The notes under the pieces were generated by a model. It saw only the letters and a program-made list of their open reading frames with translations, did no database searches and was not told the origin of the DNA. The position numbers and the translations under genes were made by a program. A stretch of 64,000 bases of DNA from Druceiella hillmani (Eukaryota; Arthropoda; Insecta; Lepidoptera; Hepialidae). The stretch lies in NCBI GenBank assembly GCA_039881145.1, contig JAYKKI010000006.1:23434501-23498500 (forward strand). The letters are read 5' to 3'. Positions 48,541 to 58,519 of this stretch are shown here, piece after piece (the first letter of the stretch is position 1; every line of letters starts with the position of its first letter).

Positions 48541-48581
48541 TAGATGAAAAGTTAAAGGGTCTCCCTTTAACTTTTCATCTA
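48541..48581. repeat. Perfect 19-bp stem-loop
   Basis: The left arm 48541-48559 ('tagatgaaaagttaaaggg') is exactly complementary to 48563-48581, with the 3-base loop 'tct'. It lies just before the repeat copy at 48634. Confidence 0.9.
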
Positions 48582-48633
48582 AATGTGTTTGTTAAATTTT
48601 TAAAATAATTTTTCGTGTTTTATATTCCATACA

Positions 48634-49419
48634 TACACATTTTTGGACTTACGGTTTTCCGTGTAAATATTTACACTAGAAAATGAAATAAAAATGAAAA
48701 TTACACAAGAATTATTGGCAGTGAAATATTTTACTGTAAAAGAGAAAATACTTATAGCAGTAACACAAATAGTAAATCAAAGCTATATATGTATGTAGCA
48801 AAAGTAAATCAAAGCTATCATTACAAAAGTAAATCAAAGCTATATATGTATGTAGCAAATGAATTGCTCCAAGGAACAACAAACAATGGTAGTTCCGGAA
48901 GTAACTCCAATATTCCTTACAAATCGCTCTCTAGGGGATCGAACGCAAAGCGGCGAGTGATGTGAATTGGAAATTTGCGCTCGGGAAAGTCTGAATATTG
49001 TGTTTTAAATCCTATGTCTGTTTTTCGCAGATAATTCATTACGAAGTTTTGGAAGCCTGCACGTGTGTTATGTGAAAGAAAATAGAGATAGATTAGGTTT
49101 GCAGCGATTATTACTTAAGTAACATGGGCTCTGTGAATAATTAAGGAAATAGTTATGGAGGAAAAGTTATAATATAGTTTATAAGTTTATTTTATAACTA
49201 GGCTTTTTTGTAGCGCATTTCTAAAATTAAATAAATTTCCCATCAGTTGATAGATCTAGCTAGGACGAGCAGAATATTTACTTACGTAACGGACATTTTT
49301 ATTATAGTTTTAAGGGACACGTCAGAAAACAGGAACTTGCTTGAAATCCGCGCGTAGGAAAAATACTGGTATAGTCGGATCCTCTCACCATGGACCAGCT
49401 CATTAGCGTTTTGCTGTTT
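48634..49419 (+). repeat. Unclassified young repeat, copy 1
   Basis: Nearly identical to 54378-55114. Both begin 'tacacatttttggacttacg' and end '...ttagcgttttgctgttt'. The main length difference is at about 48770-48860, where a unit 'aaatcaaagctatatatgta' is present in extra copies in copy 1. Internal landmarks are 'ggatcgaacgcaaagcggcg', 'gcctgcacgtgtgttatgtg' and, near the end, 'cctctcaccatggaccagct'. The minus-strand ORF at 49302-49505 ('FQASSCFLTCPLKL' end) recurs in copy 2 (54998-55195) only because the DNA is shared. No TG...CA ends or terminal inverted repeats are seen. Confidence 0.9.
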
Positions 49420-52210
49420 AGATATTGACCCATGGTCTTTTTAAATGTATATAAAATTTTCCATGCGATATTTTTAGAACCATATCGTATATTTAGATGA
49501 ACCACAGTACTTATTGTAGGTAATCTCCTATGTTGAGAATTATTAAAATAAGATCAGGCATTTCTAAAATTAGTTCGGATCAATAAGTGTTAAAACTATC
49601 GCACAAGGAGGGCATGTAACTTTAGTATAGCCATATTTGCTTTGCCCAAGATAAAAATTACTTAATGAATTGATTTATATATTTTAGCTTTTTTTATTTA
49701 TTTTTTGTATTTTTTAATAATTTTATATATGTTTTTTCAAATCGATCAGAGCTGTTTTACTTTAAATATTTTCGAAATAAAGCAAGAGAGCTTTATAATA
49801 TCAAAAAAGGGTTATTCGGGGGAATAAAATATATGGGTCTTTCAGAATTAACGTTCTAAATAAACCTACACATGATTATCTACGAGAAAAACACTCTGAC
49901 CTTAAATCGATTTCAGCCAGTCTAAAAGTTTTTTCTGGCGTTTATTTATTGAGGAAACAAATTATATTTTAACCGGGAATACAAACCACTCGGTTGAAAC
50001 TATTAGGATATGTGGAATATGTGCTTCGACATCGTTTGCCGACCGCCGACGCTCTTGGAAGTTACATCGCAGTAGACAGGCGATGCGACCGTAGCAGCGA
50101 AGCAGAACAATATATTGCAAATGGATCGAATGTACGAATGGGGCCAGGGGGAGGGCAGGCAGGCGGGAAGAGCATTTTTTCGAAATTACCTCTAACTAAC
50201 AATCTTATTAACTTTTCTTCTTTATTATTTTTTTAATTTTACGCACAGTGATCTGGCGATTTTTAAAGTGAAACTTTTATTGTATCGCCTCAGAATATTT
50301 CGTTTACCTATCGCATGTCGCATTACAGTCGGCCGCGGAGTGGGGGTAAAGAAACCAATATGGCGGTACCTATAGCTCTCATCAGCTGTGCAGCGTTGGT
50401 ATGGTACTACGATCGATGCAGTTTTTACCAGACACATTGAAAAAATAGAATGCATGTCAATGTTTACTTATTTTAGTTACCACAAAATATTATTTACATT
50501 TATAAACTGTGAGACTCAAAGCGAAGATGAAGTTAGTAATCAAATAATCTAAATTTAAAATAATTCAATGATTTATATAAATATTGATCTACGTTTTTAA
50601 TATGTATATATATATATCATACCGAACATTGTATTTATTTATGTATTCTGTACTTTAGTACGCATAGTAAAATAAACATTCATAGTTATATATCTTGTCT
50701 ACTATTATCATTTCCTTTTTCACGTCTTAAGTTAATATTACTTTTAAAATCCTAAATCAAGTAGCTTTCGAAAAATTCTCAATTAAATGCCTACAATCTG
50801 AAAAAAAGTTTCACTTTCATCGTGGTTTCCTAAAACCACACAACTTGTTTGTTATTAAACATTATTATTGGAAATTATTACATAGTAAATTATATATAAT
50901 CGACAATAATTACTAATTGAATTACTAAATCATTTACATTGCTTCCTAATGACCACGTAAACTTTGTATTTATATATTTTTTTATTAATTGACTCCGTTA
51001 TTTGTTTTAATTTTTAAGTAATTTTTTTTGTTTTTACATTATAAACTTATAACACCGCCGATTGACATTGTTTTTTAATATTATATATTATGCGTTTAAG
51101 TAACTAAATTCGAAGATGGTTCAGATTAATTTGTTCATTGTATTTGTCAAACTTTTATTATGTTTTATGTTTGTTCCTTTGATATCTTAGAAACAGGATA
51201 AGTTCAATGAATTGCTTTCAGAGCAAAATATCATGAATGTACACCGCATGAAGGTTTATTTGTTTACCTTTAATCTTTGTTTATCTAGTCTGATAAGAAA
51301 AGTTTAACGGAAAAGCAAGTAAACTTTTAATATTTCTTGTTTGTTACCACTTTTAGACGTTTTAATATCCTTACGTTATTATACAGACTGTATTGATATA
51401 AAACTTATTGTTGTTCTGTTTTATTCATGACAAGTTTCGATTTGCGTCTTCATTCATGTATAAAAGAAAAAATTATGAGGTATTTTGAAAACAATGCTTC
51501 ATAAATTTTATACACTTTAAATACAAATAATGGTGTATAACATTTAAAAAGTTTGGGAAGCACAGCATTGAAGAAATGATGTGAGGAAAAAGAAGCTTAA
51601 TATTTTAGTGCTTATAGTTTTAATATATGAAAATAATTTTATCGTCTTTATTATACTAGATGTGCTCCGCGGTGTTATCCGCTTTAAGGTGCTCCCTTGT
51701 TGGGAGCATTCTCCTGTAATGTAACATTACAGATTCGAGCATTATTACATCAGTGAGAGAGAAGAACCGAGCATTCCAGTGCGCAACCTTTAATGATACG
51801 ATCTGTAATATTTTGATACAACTTGTAACATCAATACGCACCACTTGTAATTGACTGAAGTATGAAGTGAACGCAAAGTTTTGAGATTGAATGGCCTAGG
51901 ACAAAGGTAATACCTTATTGTTTATAGTATAGGGAAATCAAAGAATTATGGTACTCTAGGCATCCTCAACACTTCAATAAAATAATAAAACAAGTTGGGT
52001 TAAATTATCGAATGAATTTGGTGTGGCGACCCAACGGAAAAAAAATATCTAGACAAATATGAAGAAAAATCCAAACAACCCGTGGTTTTTCTACATATTC
52101 ATATTTATTTTCTCCGAAATATTTTTATGAATATCTAGCCATTATTTCAGAGTGTTTCTATGTTCAAGATTTGGTTTTGATTTGTATTTGGCGAGATATA
52201 TTTTTTTTCC
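49420..52210. other. Stretch with GC-richer island at 49990-50420, no supported gene
   Basis: Within mostly AT-rich DNA, 49990-50185 and 50290-50430 are markedly GC- and CpG-richer ('gacaggcgatgcgaccgtag', 'cagtcggccgcggagtgggg'). The second part contains 'caatatggcgg' at 50356, similar to the YY1/Pho-type motif found near metazoan transcription starts. Frames at 49994-50236 and 50225-50455 show no domain. It may be a promoter or first-exon region, or a GC-rich mobile fragment. The rest of the stretch shows nothing. Confidence 0.35.
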
Positions 52211-52224
52211 GATGGGGGCACTTA

Positions 52225-52581
52225 GGGTGCCATCAAATCATAAGGATGTTCAATTTTCATACAATAAACAACTGACATTGATTTTGCCAATAAACAGTAT
52301 TTATGCACAAATACACGCCCATGTATACTATTTACATAAATAGTTTACGCGAAATCAATAAAAAACATTATTTCATACTGAAATCACTAATAATTCTGTT
52401 TAATCAATTTGCTGAACAAAATTATACGTCAAAATAATGTTTTTTTTTATTGATTTCGTGTACACTAGTAACGATAAAAGTGCACGTGGGCGTTTATTTA
52501 TGCATAAATACTCTTTCTGATGAAATCAATGCCACTTGTTTTTGTATGAAAATTGAACCTCCTTATGATTTGATGGCACCC
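52225..52581. mobile_element. MITE-like foldback element with long terminal inverted repeats and TA flanks
   Basis: About 357 bp made almost entirely of two inverted arms of about 150 bp. The outer ends are 'gggtgccatcaaatcataag' on the left and its complement '...gatttgatggcaccc' on the right, each next to TA (52223-52224 and 52582-52583). This is consistent with a TA target-site duplication of the Tc1/mariner-pogo superfamily. The arms diverge moderately, so the element is not very young. No coding capacity. It lies about 330 bp from the pogo-like element, whose ends also begin GGGT next to TA. Confidence 0.8.
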
Positions 52582-52923
52582 TAAGTAATAATACAGCAAA
52601 TGGCGCTATGTTTAACATAGCGCCTCACCTCATTTGTTGTATTTAACTTATCAGAGAAATTCATAAAAATATAGACTCACAAATATTCTAAGAAATAAGA
52701 ACTTTCTAAAAATATTTATAAGCAAAGAGATATTAACATACTTTTCAGTTGTTATCTATAAAACTATATTTTTTCTTTGTTTTTCAGGAATTTTTATGTA
52801 TTTTAGCTAAACATGTATAATTATATAAGATTATTTATACATGGCTATTAATGAATACTTACTTTTTTCTATCAAAATGTGTACAATATCGTTGAAAGGA
52901 GATTAAATAGGGTAAGAGTAAAG

Positions 52924-53931
52924 CTAAGAAATAAAATATTGTTGAAAAATTGAAGCAACTAATTTAGAGTTTTTAGATATATTGTGTAACGTAACAGTGT
53001 GTAATGTAACATCATTCTCTTTAGCTACTTCTAACAAGCGAACAATGTTGCAGTGTGAACTGTGACCATCCATTATCAATAGGGAATTTCCAGGACCTTT
53101 TTTTTGTAAGAATATCTCCTCGAACCATTTCATGAAGAGTTCCGAGTTTATATATGAGGACTTCTTATTCACATATACTTGCGAACATGGTAGTAGTCCT
53201 TCAAAAAACTGAGGCTTGCTGTAGGTACCCTTATAAATTAATACCGGTGGCATAAAGTTGCCTTGAGCATTGCAGCAAGCTATGATTGTCACATTCTCTC
53301 CCTTTTTGCAACTAGTCAAAGTATAAACATCTTTAGCTCCTTTGCTGGCTATAACTTTACCAGGTTTATTATTTATTTGGATGCCAGTCTCATCCATGTT
53401 GAATATTTGGTCCGGATGTTCACCCAAGTCGTTTTCTTCATATATCTGAGCCAGCAGTGTAAAAAAATGTTGGACATCCTCTCGATTTACACCATAAGCT
53501 CTAGCAAGTGACAGACCTTCAGATTTTCCCTGACTTAACTCAGGGTTACGTTTCAAGAACCAGTTGAACCAAACGTTACCTGCTTGATGAGTGTCGTTCG
53601 AGAATGGTTTTTTTATGTTAAGCGTTTGAGCTAACTGGTAAGCCATTTTTTTGACATCCTTTCGGTCAGGTGCAAAGCCAACTTTTTCAAGTTTTTTAAT
53701 ATGAGCTACTAGTTTTTTCTCGTGTTCTTCTGAAAAAACAGGTGGTCTCCCGAGTAGCATTTTAAGTTTTCCAGTTACCAGATGTCGTCTGAGCGTTCTA
53801 GATGGGATATTGTAAACCCTAGAAGCTTCATTAATTCCCATTTCCTTGTTACGCACTTTTTGCATAGCTTCATTTAAATCCGTATCAGACCAAGAAGCTC
53901 GTAAGGTTTTTCTTTGATAGTTACGCGACAT
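52924..53931 (-). CDS. pogo/Tigger-like DDE transposase, C-terminally truncated
   Basis: 335 codons from the preferred start at 53931 (MSRNYQRK). An in-phase upstream Met at 53970 exists, but the bases just before 53931 read 'tttttacag', a strong splice acceptor, so translation probably begins in this exon. Domain order: Pipsqueak-type helix-turn-helix at about residues 15-55 ('GINEASRVYNIPSRTLRR'), CENP-B-type DNA-binding domain at about 65-140, then the DDE catalytic domain. The first catalytic Asp is in 'NMDETG' (D180) and the second in 'IMDGHSSH' (D288). The third acid, expected after a 'LPPHTTHxLQPLD'-type stretch, is absent: the sequence departs from the family after 'LHTVTLH' and stops 22 residues later. 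The family cuts and pastes at TA sites, and some members were domesticated as CENP-B/jerky-like proteins. This copy should be catalytically dead but could still bind DNA. The frame is otherwise uninterrupted. Confidence 0.88.
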   Translation of the reverse strand: MSRNYQRKTLRASWSDTDLNEAMQKVRNKEMGINEASRVYNIPSRTLRRHLVTGKLKMLLGRPPVFSEEHEKKLVAHIKKLEKVGFAPDRKDVKKMAYQLAQTLNIKKPFSNDTHQAGNVWFNWFLKRNPELSQGKSEGLSLARAYGVNREDVQHFFTLLAQIYEENDLGEHPDQIFNMDETGIQINNKPGKVIASKGAKDVYTLTSCKKGENVTIIACCNAQGNFMPPVLIYKGTYSKPQFFEGLLPCSQVYVNKKSSYINSELFMKWFEEIFLQKKGPGNSLLIMDGHSSHCNIVRLLEVAKENDVTLHTVTLHNISKNSKLVASIFQQYFIS

Positions 53932-54182
53932 CTGTAAAAATAAAAAGTATTTTTTAATAAATAATTTCATTGGGTGATGGGGCGTATTGTAGCATAATGA
54001 ACGAGGCGTTTTGTAAATTTATGTTTACAAAACGCCCCAGTCACAAGATGGACGCCGTTGCGAGTAATTCACTACAAGGAATACGTTAAATAATAGGTAA
54101 ATTAAAGCTGTACACACATTTCCAAACAAAAACTGCATTAAAAAAATACTGTACAATGTAAGTAAATTTGTATGGTACTCAC
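53932..54182 (-). other. Probable 5' intron of the transposase transcript
   Basis: On the minus strand a consensus donor GTGAGT begins at 54182 (exon side 'tttgcg'). A consensus acceptor, T-rich tract plus 'tttttacag', ends at 53932, one base before the preferred ATG. The intron would be 251 bases and lie wholly in the 5' untranslated region. The only evidence is the splice signals. Confidence 0.5.
54005..54036. repeat. Perfect 13-bp stem-loop inside the pogo-like element
   Basis: 'ggcgttttgtaaa' (54005-54017) pairs with 'tttacaaaacgcc' (54024-54036) across a 6-base loop. Its outer edge merges with the GGGGCGT motif on the complementary strand at 54031-54038. Confidence 0.85.
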
Positions 54183-54377
54183 CGCAAATTGTTCCAAAGC
54201 AATTGTTGAAGATTTTGATGTTTTTTTCTAAATAAGTCACATAACCATACCTAACCGGCAGCACTGATGGCGGGCGACTGGCGCGGCGCCGTACGTGTCG
54301 CTACTTGTTTGATATCTGTATTTGTGTGCGTGTACGCGCAGTGGGGCGTATTGTCAACTGGGGCGTACCCGGTACCC

Positions 54378-55114
54378 TACACATTTTTGGACTTACGGTT
54401 TTCCGTGTAAATATTTACACTAGAAAATGAAATAAAAATGAAAATTACAGAAGAATTATTGGCAGTGAAATATTTTACTGTAAAAGAGAAAATACTTATA
54501 GCAGTAACACAAATCGTTACAAAACTAAATCAAAGCTATATATGTATGTAGTAAACGAATTGCTCCAAGGAACAACAAACAATGGTAGTTCCGGAAGTAA
54601 CTCCAATATTCCTTACAAATCGCTGTCTAGGGGATCGAACGCAAAGCGGCGAGTGATGTGAATGTGAAATTTGCGCTCGGGAAAGTCTGAATATTGTGTT
54701 TCAAATCCTATGTCTGTTTTTTGCAGATAATTCATTACGAAGTTTTGGAAGCCTGCACGTGTGTTATGTGAAAGAAAATAGAGATAGATTAGGTTTGCAG
54801 CGATTATTACTTAAGTAACATGGGCTCTGTGAATAATTAAGGAAATAGTTATGGAGGAAAAGTTATAATATAGTTTACAAGTTTATTTTACAACTAGGCT
54901 TTTTTGTAGCGCATTTCTAAAATTAAATAAATTTCCCATTAGTTGATAGATCTAGCTAAGACGAGCAGAATATTTACTTACGTAACGGACATTTTTATTA
55001 TAGTTTTAAGGGGCACGTCAGAAAACAGGAACTTGCTTGGAATCCGCGCGTAGGAAAAAACTGGTATAGTCGGGTCCTCTCACCATGGACCAGCTCATTA
55101 GCGTTTTGCTGTTT
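54378..55114 (+). repeat. Unclassified young repeat, copy 2
   Basis: Direct-orientation copy of 48634-49419 with only scattered differences. It starts at the base where the pogo-like element ends and stops where an RTE-type short element begins (55115). Lying 5 kb from copy 1 it could suggest LTRs, but the 5 kb between has no retrotransposon genes and the ends lack TG...CA. Confidence 0.9.
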
Positions 55115-55345
55115 GGGCTGTTCTTGGGTATAAACTATTACTGTAGGAAATTTCATTAAAATCTGTTCAGTAGGTTTCGCGTGACTGACAAACAAATTAA
55201 CTAACTGACAAACAGAAAAACAGACAAAAATTCTAAAGATAGGTTATCTGACTTCTATTATACTTCTTTACTTTTTAAAATATGTTCCTTGTGCAGAATT
55301 AAATTTACTACAATTTTATTATATGTATAAATAATATATTCAAGG
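55115..55345 (+). repeat. RTE-type short retroelement, 5'-truncated (copy b)
   Basis: Matches copy c and the rear of copy a: 'gggtataaactatt', 'aaatttcattaaaatctgtt' followed by 'cagtaggttt', 'acagacaaaaattct', 'tgacttctattata', 'tttttaaaatatgttccttg', 'tgcagaatt' and a final 'acaattttattatatgtat'. The head is missing and the 5' edge coincides with the end of the young repeat, which fits 5' truncation on insertion. Confidence 0.7.
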
Positions 55346-55349
55346 ATAA

Positions 55350-56977
55350 TTTTACTTTAATCCATTACAAATATATTTAAGATGAAATCCATTAAGTGAA
55401 TGTGCATGGTGTAAATTTGTGAGTTCGTTGAAATAATTTAATTTAATTTAATCTTTCGCTTCAAAAGATATTGCTTTGTATATATCATTGTGTATTTTAT
55501 AAATGACAGTTATTGTTTAACTCGGGGAAGTAAAAAAATACCCAGTTGATCCGTTTATTACCTAGTATTTTCTCTGTTCCGTTTTACGTCTAGTCCTTAG
55601 ATTAGCTTACTAATATACTCAATTAGTAATTAGATGGGAAGATTAGTAATATAATACTAATTTTTAAGTATTTTTTGTTTATTTGAAAGCCGATATATAC
55701 GTATACATAGCGTATTTATTGCTGAAATATATCTCTTTTTTTATTATGTTTTTTTGTTTTTCTGTGTCGGAGTGCGTTAATATAATAAATATTTTAAAAA
55801 ATTAACAAAAAAGAATTCAATCGATTTAAAATAACCACTAAATGGGAATCGCAATGAAAATTCAGTTAATGCACCTTTCACTAGTTCTTGAAACGTAAAT
55901 ATAAACGGAAAAGCGATGTTTTATACGCTTAAACTTTTCGGTAAAAGAAGAACCTTATTTTTATGAAGTCGGTTAAAATAAATTATTTCCTATCACACAG
56001 AATTGTTTCGGAGATTGTACCAAAAAAAATTTGTGAACTAAATTCAGTCAATCTACTTCATTCTTTAAACCAATGGTTCATGGGTATAGATTTATGACAG
56101 TTATTGCATAAAATAAATACAAAGTTGGAATGTGATGATTTTACCCTGTATTGTCATTCATAAAGATGCAGGAATTCCCCCATCTATTTTATATCTGTTT
56201 ATGTAAAATTTACATTGTATTCCCTATTTTGGTGAGGATTAAAAACATTACGTGACAACATTAATATAACTCCATTATCCTTTTGCATGATCTTCAAAAT
56301 TGAAGGTGGATTTAATATTTTAAAATTTTTTATTGTGATGTTACTAAAAAACGATTTTCCCTTTCTTCACCTCAAAATTACCCCTGGTCAGGATAAAAAG
56401 AGAGTAAAAATTTAAAAACGTGCCACCACGTGTACTTTATGTAGAAATAAAGAAATTGAAAAAAAATTCGTAAGTTCATACTCGCTGAAAAATTTTAACC
56501 TTACTATTCATCGTGTCTCAAATCCATACAGGTCACATTTGTTATTTTTATTCTATTCATATATCATCATCATTATCAAAACAAGCTTATTTTAAGATGT
56601 TACAAACGTTGATTTAGTCCTGTTGTTCGAAACACAACGTACGTGAATTAATTTTTTACTAAATTAAAAATATGATCTGTATTTAAGTGTTTGGTTCAAT
56701 ATCGATCAGCCAATACTTTTACCTAAGCATGCAGATGAATCTTTCGAACAAAGTGGTTTCCTTGTAGTTTTTTTCGTTGTATTATAGATATACTTCATTG
56801 GCTTTTCTATTGGTGTGGCAGACAAAATTATCAAAAATGTTTTCTGCTGTTTTCAAACTATTTCACGTCTGAAAAGATACTTGAATTGATTACTGGTTGA
56901 TAATATTTTCGGTATAAACGTGAAGTGCTTCAGTTTGACCGTGGAGGGAAGGATTTCTATTCCATATTCTTTTATTA

Positions 56978-56980
<3 letters not shown>
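55350..56980. other. AT-rich stretch with no supported gene
   Basis: No ORF above 60 codons with meaningful content, no repeats visible beyond simple AT runs, and no RNA gene. Confidence 0.45.
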
Positions 56981-57037
<57 letters not shown>

Positions 57038-57038
57038 G
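56981..57038. repeat. (TA)n microsatellite followed by (TTTA)n
   Basis: About 57 bases of (TA)n, then 'tttatttatttatttattg' at 57040. The latter read in reverse looks like the A-rich tail of a minus-strand retroelement beginning 'gcctacaataaataaataa'. Confidence 0.93.
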
Positions 57039-57039
57039 T

Positions 57040-57867
57040 TTATTTATTTATTTATTGTAGGCACACAAACAGTTTTACAAATTTAAAAATTTAATTCGAG
57101 AACACATAATTGTATACATGTATAATTTTCTTGTGACAACATCAAAATCAGTGGGTACAGCATGATTAATTTGGTGTTACCATCATCATATAATATTACT
57201 AAGAATAAGAAGAATTTAAATTAATTTCAATGAATTCAATAAATGAACAATGATGGAGTTGATCAATAAAATGCATATTAAAATTTTGAATTAATTATAG
57301 TAACTTAAATAACAATTAATAATGTAATTAATTAATAAAACATAGTCAAATAGACAAACCAATTGAAGTTAATAAAAAACGTTGAATTATTTTAAATATA
57401 AGCATAACACTACACTAAGCATAACATATCACTTTATAACAAATAGAAGTTACCTGTCTCCGTCAATCTCAATAAGTTTATTTTTAAATTATGAAGTTGA
57501 GGACCCAAAGAAATCTACAGTTGAAGGAAGATTATTCAGGGTACGGCTTATTCTATTTACGAGAGCAAAAAATCCTGAATTCGTGCGACACTTTGATACA
57601 AATAAAGGACGGTTTACTGTTATTACGTGGAATGTTAAATTGAAAGTGCTGGAGAAGTGAACTGCTGTCAATTGTATTGTGAATAAGCTTGTGGAGGAAT
57701 ATGCAGTCAGTGCGTTTTATTCTTTGAGCTAAAGTGTTTAATTTAAAATATTAAAGAAGCTCTTCGTACGTGAGTAATATTTTATTCAACCCAGCTTTAA
57801 AGGTGACGTGGTAGAAAAATATCTTTCGAACCCTTTCGATGCGTTCAGAGTATTTCTTAAAAGTTGG

Positions 57868-57868
<1 letters not shown>
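57040..57868. other. Stretch with no supported gene
   Basis: The opposite-strand frames at 57382-57660 and 57489-57671 lie in a locally less AT-biased patch (57490-57660) but show no recognisable domain. It may be a piece of a retroelement whose tail is the (TTTA)n run at 57040. Confidence 0.35.

Positions 57869-57919
<51 letters not shown>
57869..57919. repeat. (TA)n microsatellite
   Basis: About 51 uninterrupted bases of (TA)n. Confidence 0.95.
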
Positions 57920-57922
<3 letters not shown>

Positions 57923-58249
57923 TGTTACAAAACAAATCTAATATAGAATACCAATAATAATATTTTTAGGGTTATTTCCCTCAAAATATAAAAATGAAAC
58001 TCATGTGCAATCACTTGGCTGTTTGCCTGTCTATACCAAGTCTTTTTCTTAATAACGGGTTGAGATATCAAGTCGAAATATATATATCGTTTACCGAATT
58101 CTGTTACCTTATATTGCTGTTGAAATAAATTGTTACGATTAACGCAAATCGTTTTTTTATTCATACAATAGACTTACTCACTGATCATCAAAATCTAAAG
58201 GGTACTTCCGATGGGGTACCTATAATCTTGAATGTCAGCACAACAAGAG

Positions 58250-58515
58250 AGAGGTGTATGGCACAAGTAAAGGGAAAAATCGAAATATCAATGATTTTTA
58301 ATCGTGTTTTTAATTCTGGAATTATAAACTATTATAATTCGTTTGTTTTACATCTCTGGAAGACGCAGCAGGCGAATAATTTGCATCGTGAAAAATTAAT
58401 ATTTGTAAATATATGAGTAATAGTTTAAGCTATGTACCCTTAAATGGTTATAATTACTTAAACATGTACGTAATTTTCATAGTGTGAGTTTTTCTCGCAC
58501 TTGACAGGTTTTTTA
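58250..58515 (+). repeat. Divergent dispersed repeat, block B (copy 2)
   Basis: It aligns with 27190-27375: 'ggcacaagtaaagggaaaa', 'tgtacccttaaatggttata', then 'catagtgtgagtttttctcg' and 'cacttgacaggttttttatt'. The 62-codon frame at 58228-58416 is not kept in the other copy. No clear block A follows here, so the element is truncated. Confidence 0.55.
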
Positions 58516-58519
58516 TTCG

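Larger units (their letters stand above)
52910..54377 (-). mobile_element. pogo/Tigger-like DNA transposon
   Basis: The transposase lies on the minus strand. The transcription-upstream end is at 54377, where 'tagggtaccgggtacgcccc' read on the minus strand abuts a TA. At the other side 'tagggtaagag' at 52908 gives a short match (TAGGGTA), also next to TA, so 52910 is a possible but weak second end. The motif GGGGCGT recurs in the upstream region at 53979, 54343 and 54360, and as its complement at 54031. It is a candidate sub-terminal transposase-binding repeat. A perfect 13-bp stem-loop lies at 54005-54036. The 3' part, including the end of the catalytic domain, appears deleted. Confidence 0.6.

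Noticed and set aside
48634..55114. LTR retrotransposon with 0.74-0.79 kb LTRs and 5 kb interior
   Set aside because: The interior has no gag-pol remnants, the ends lack TG...CA, and no PBS or polypurine tract is visible. Two dispersed repeat copies explain it better.
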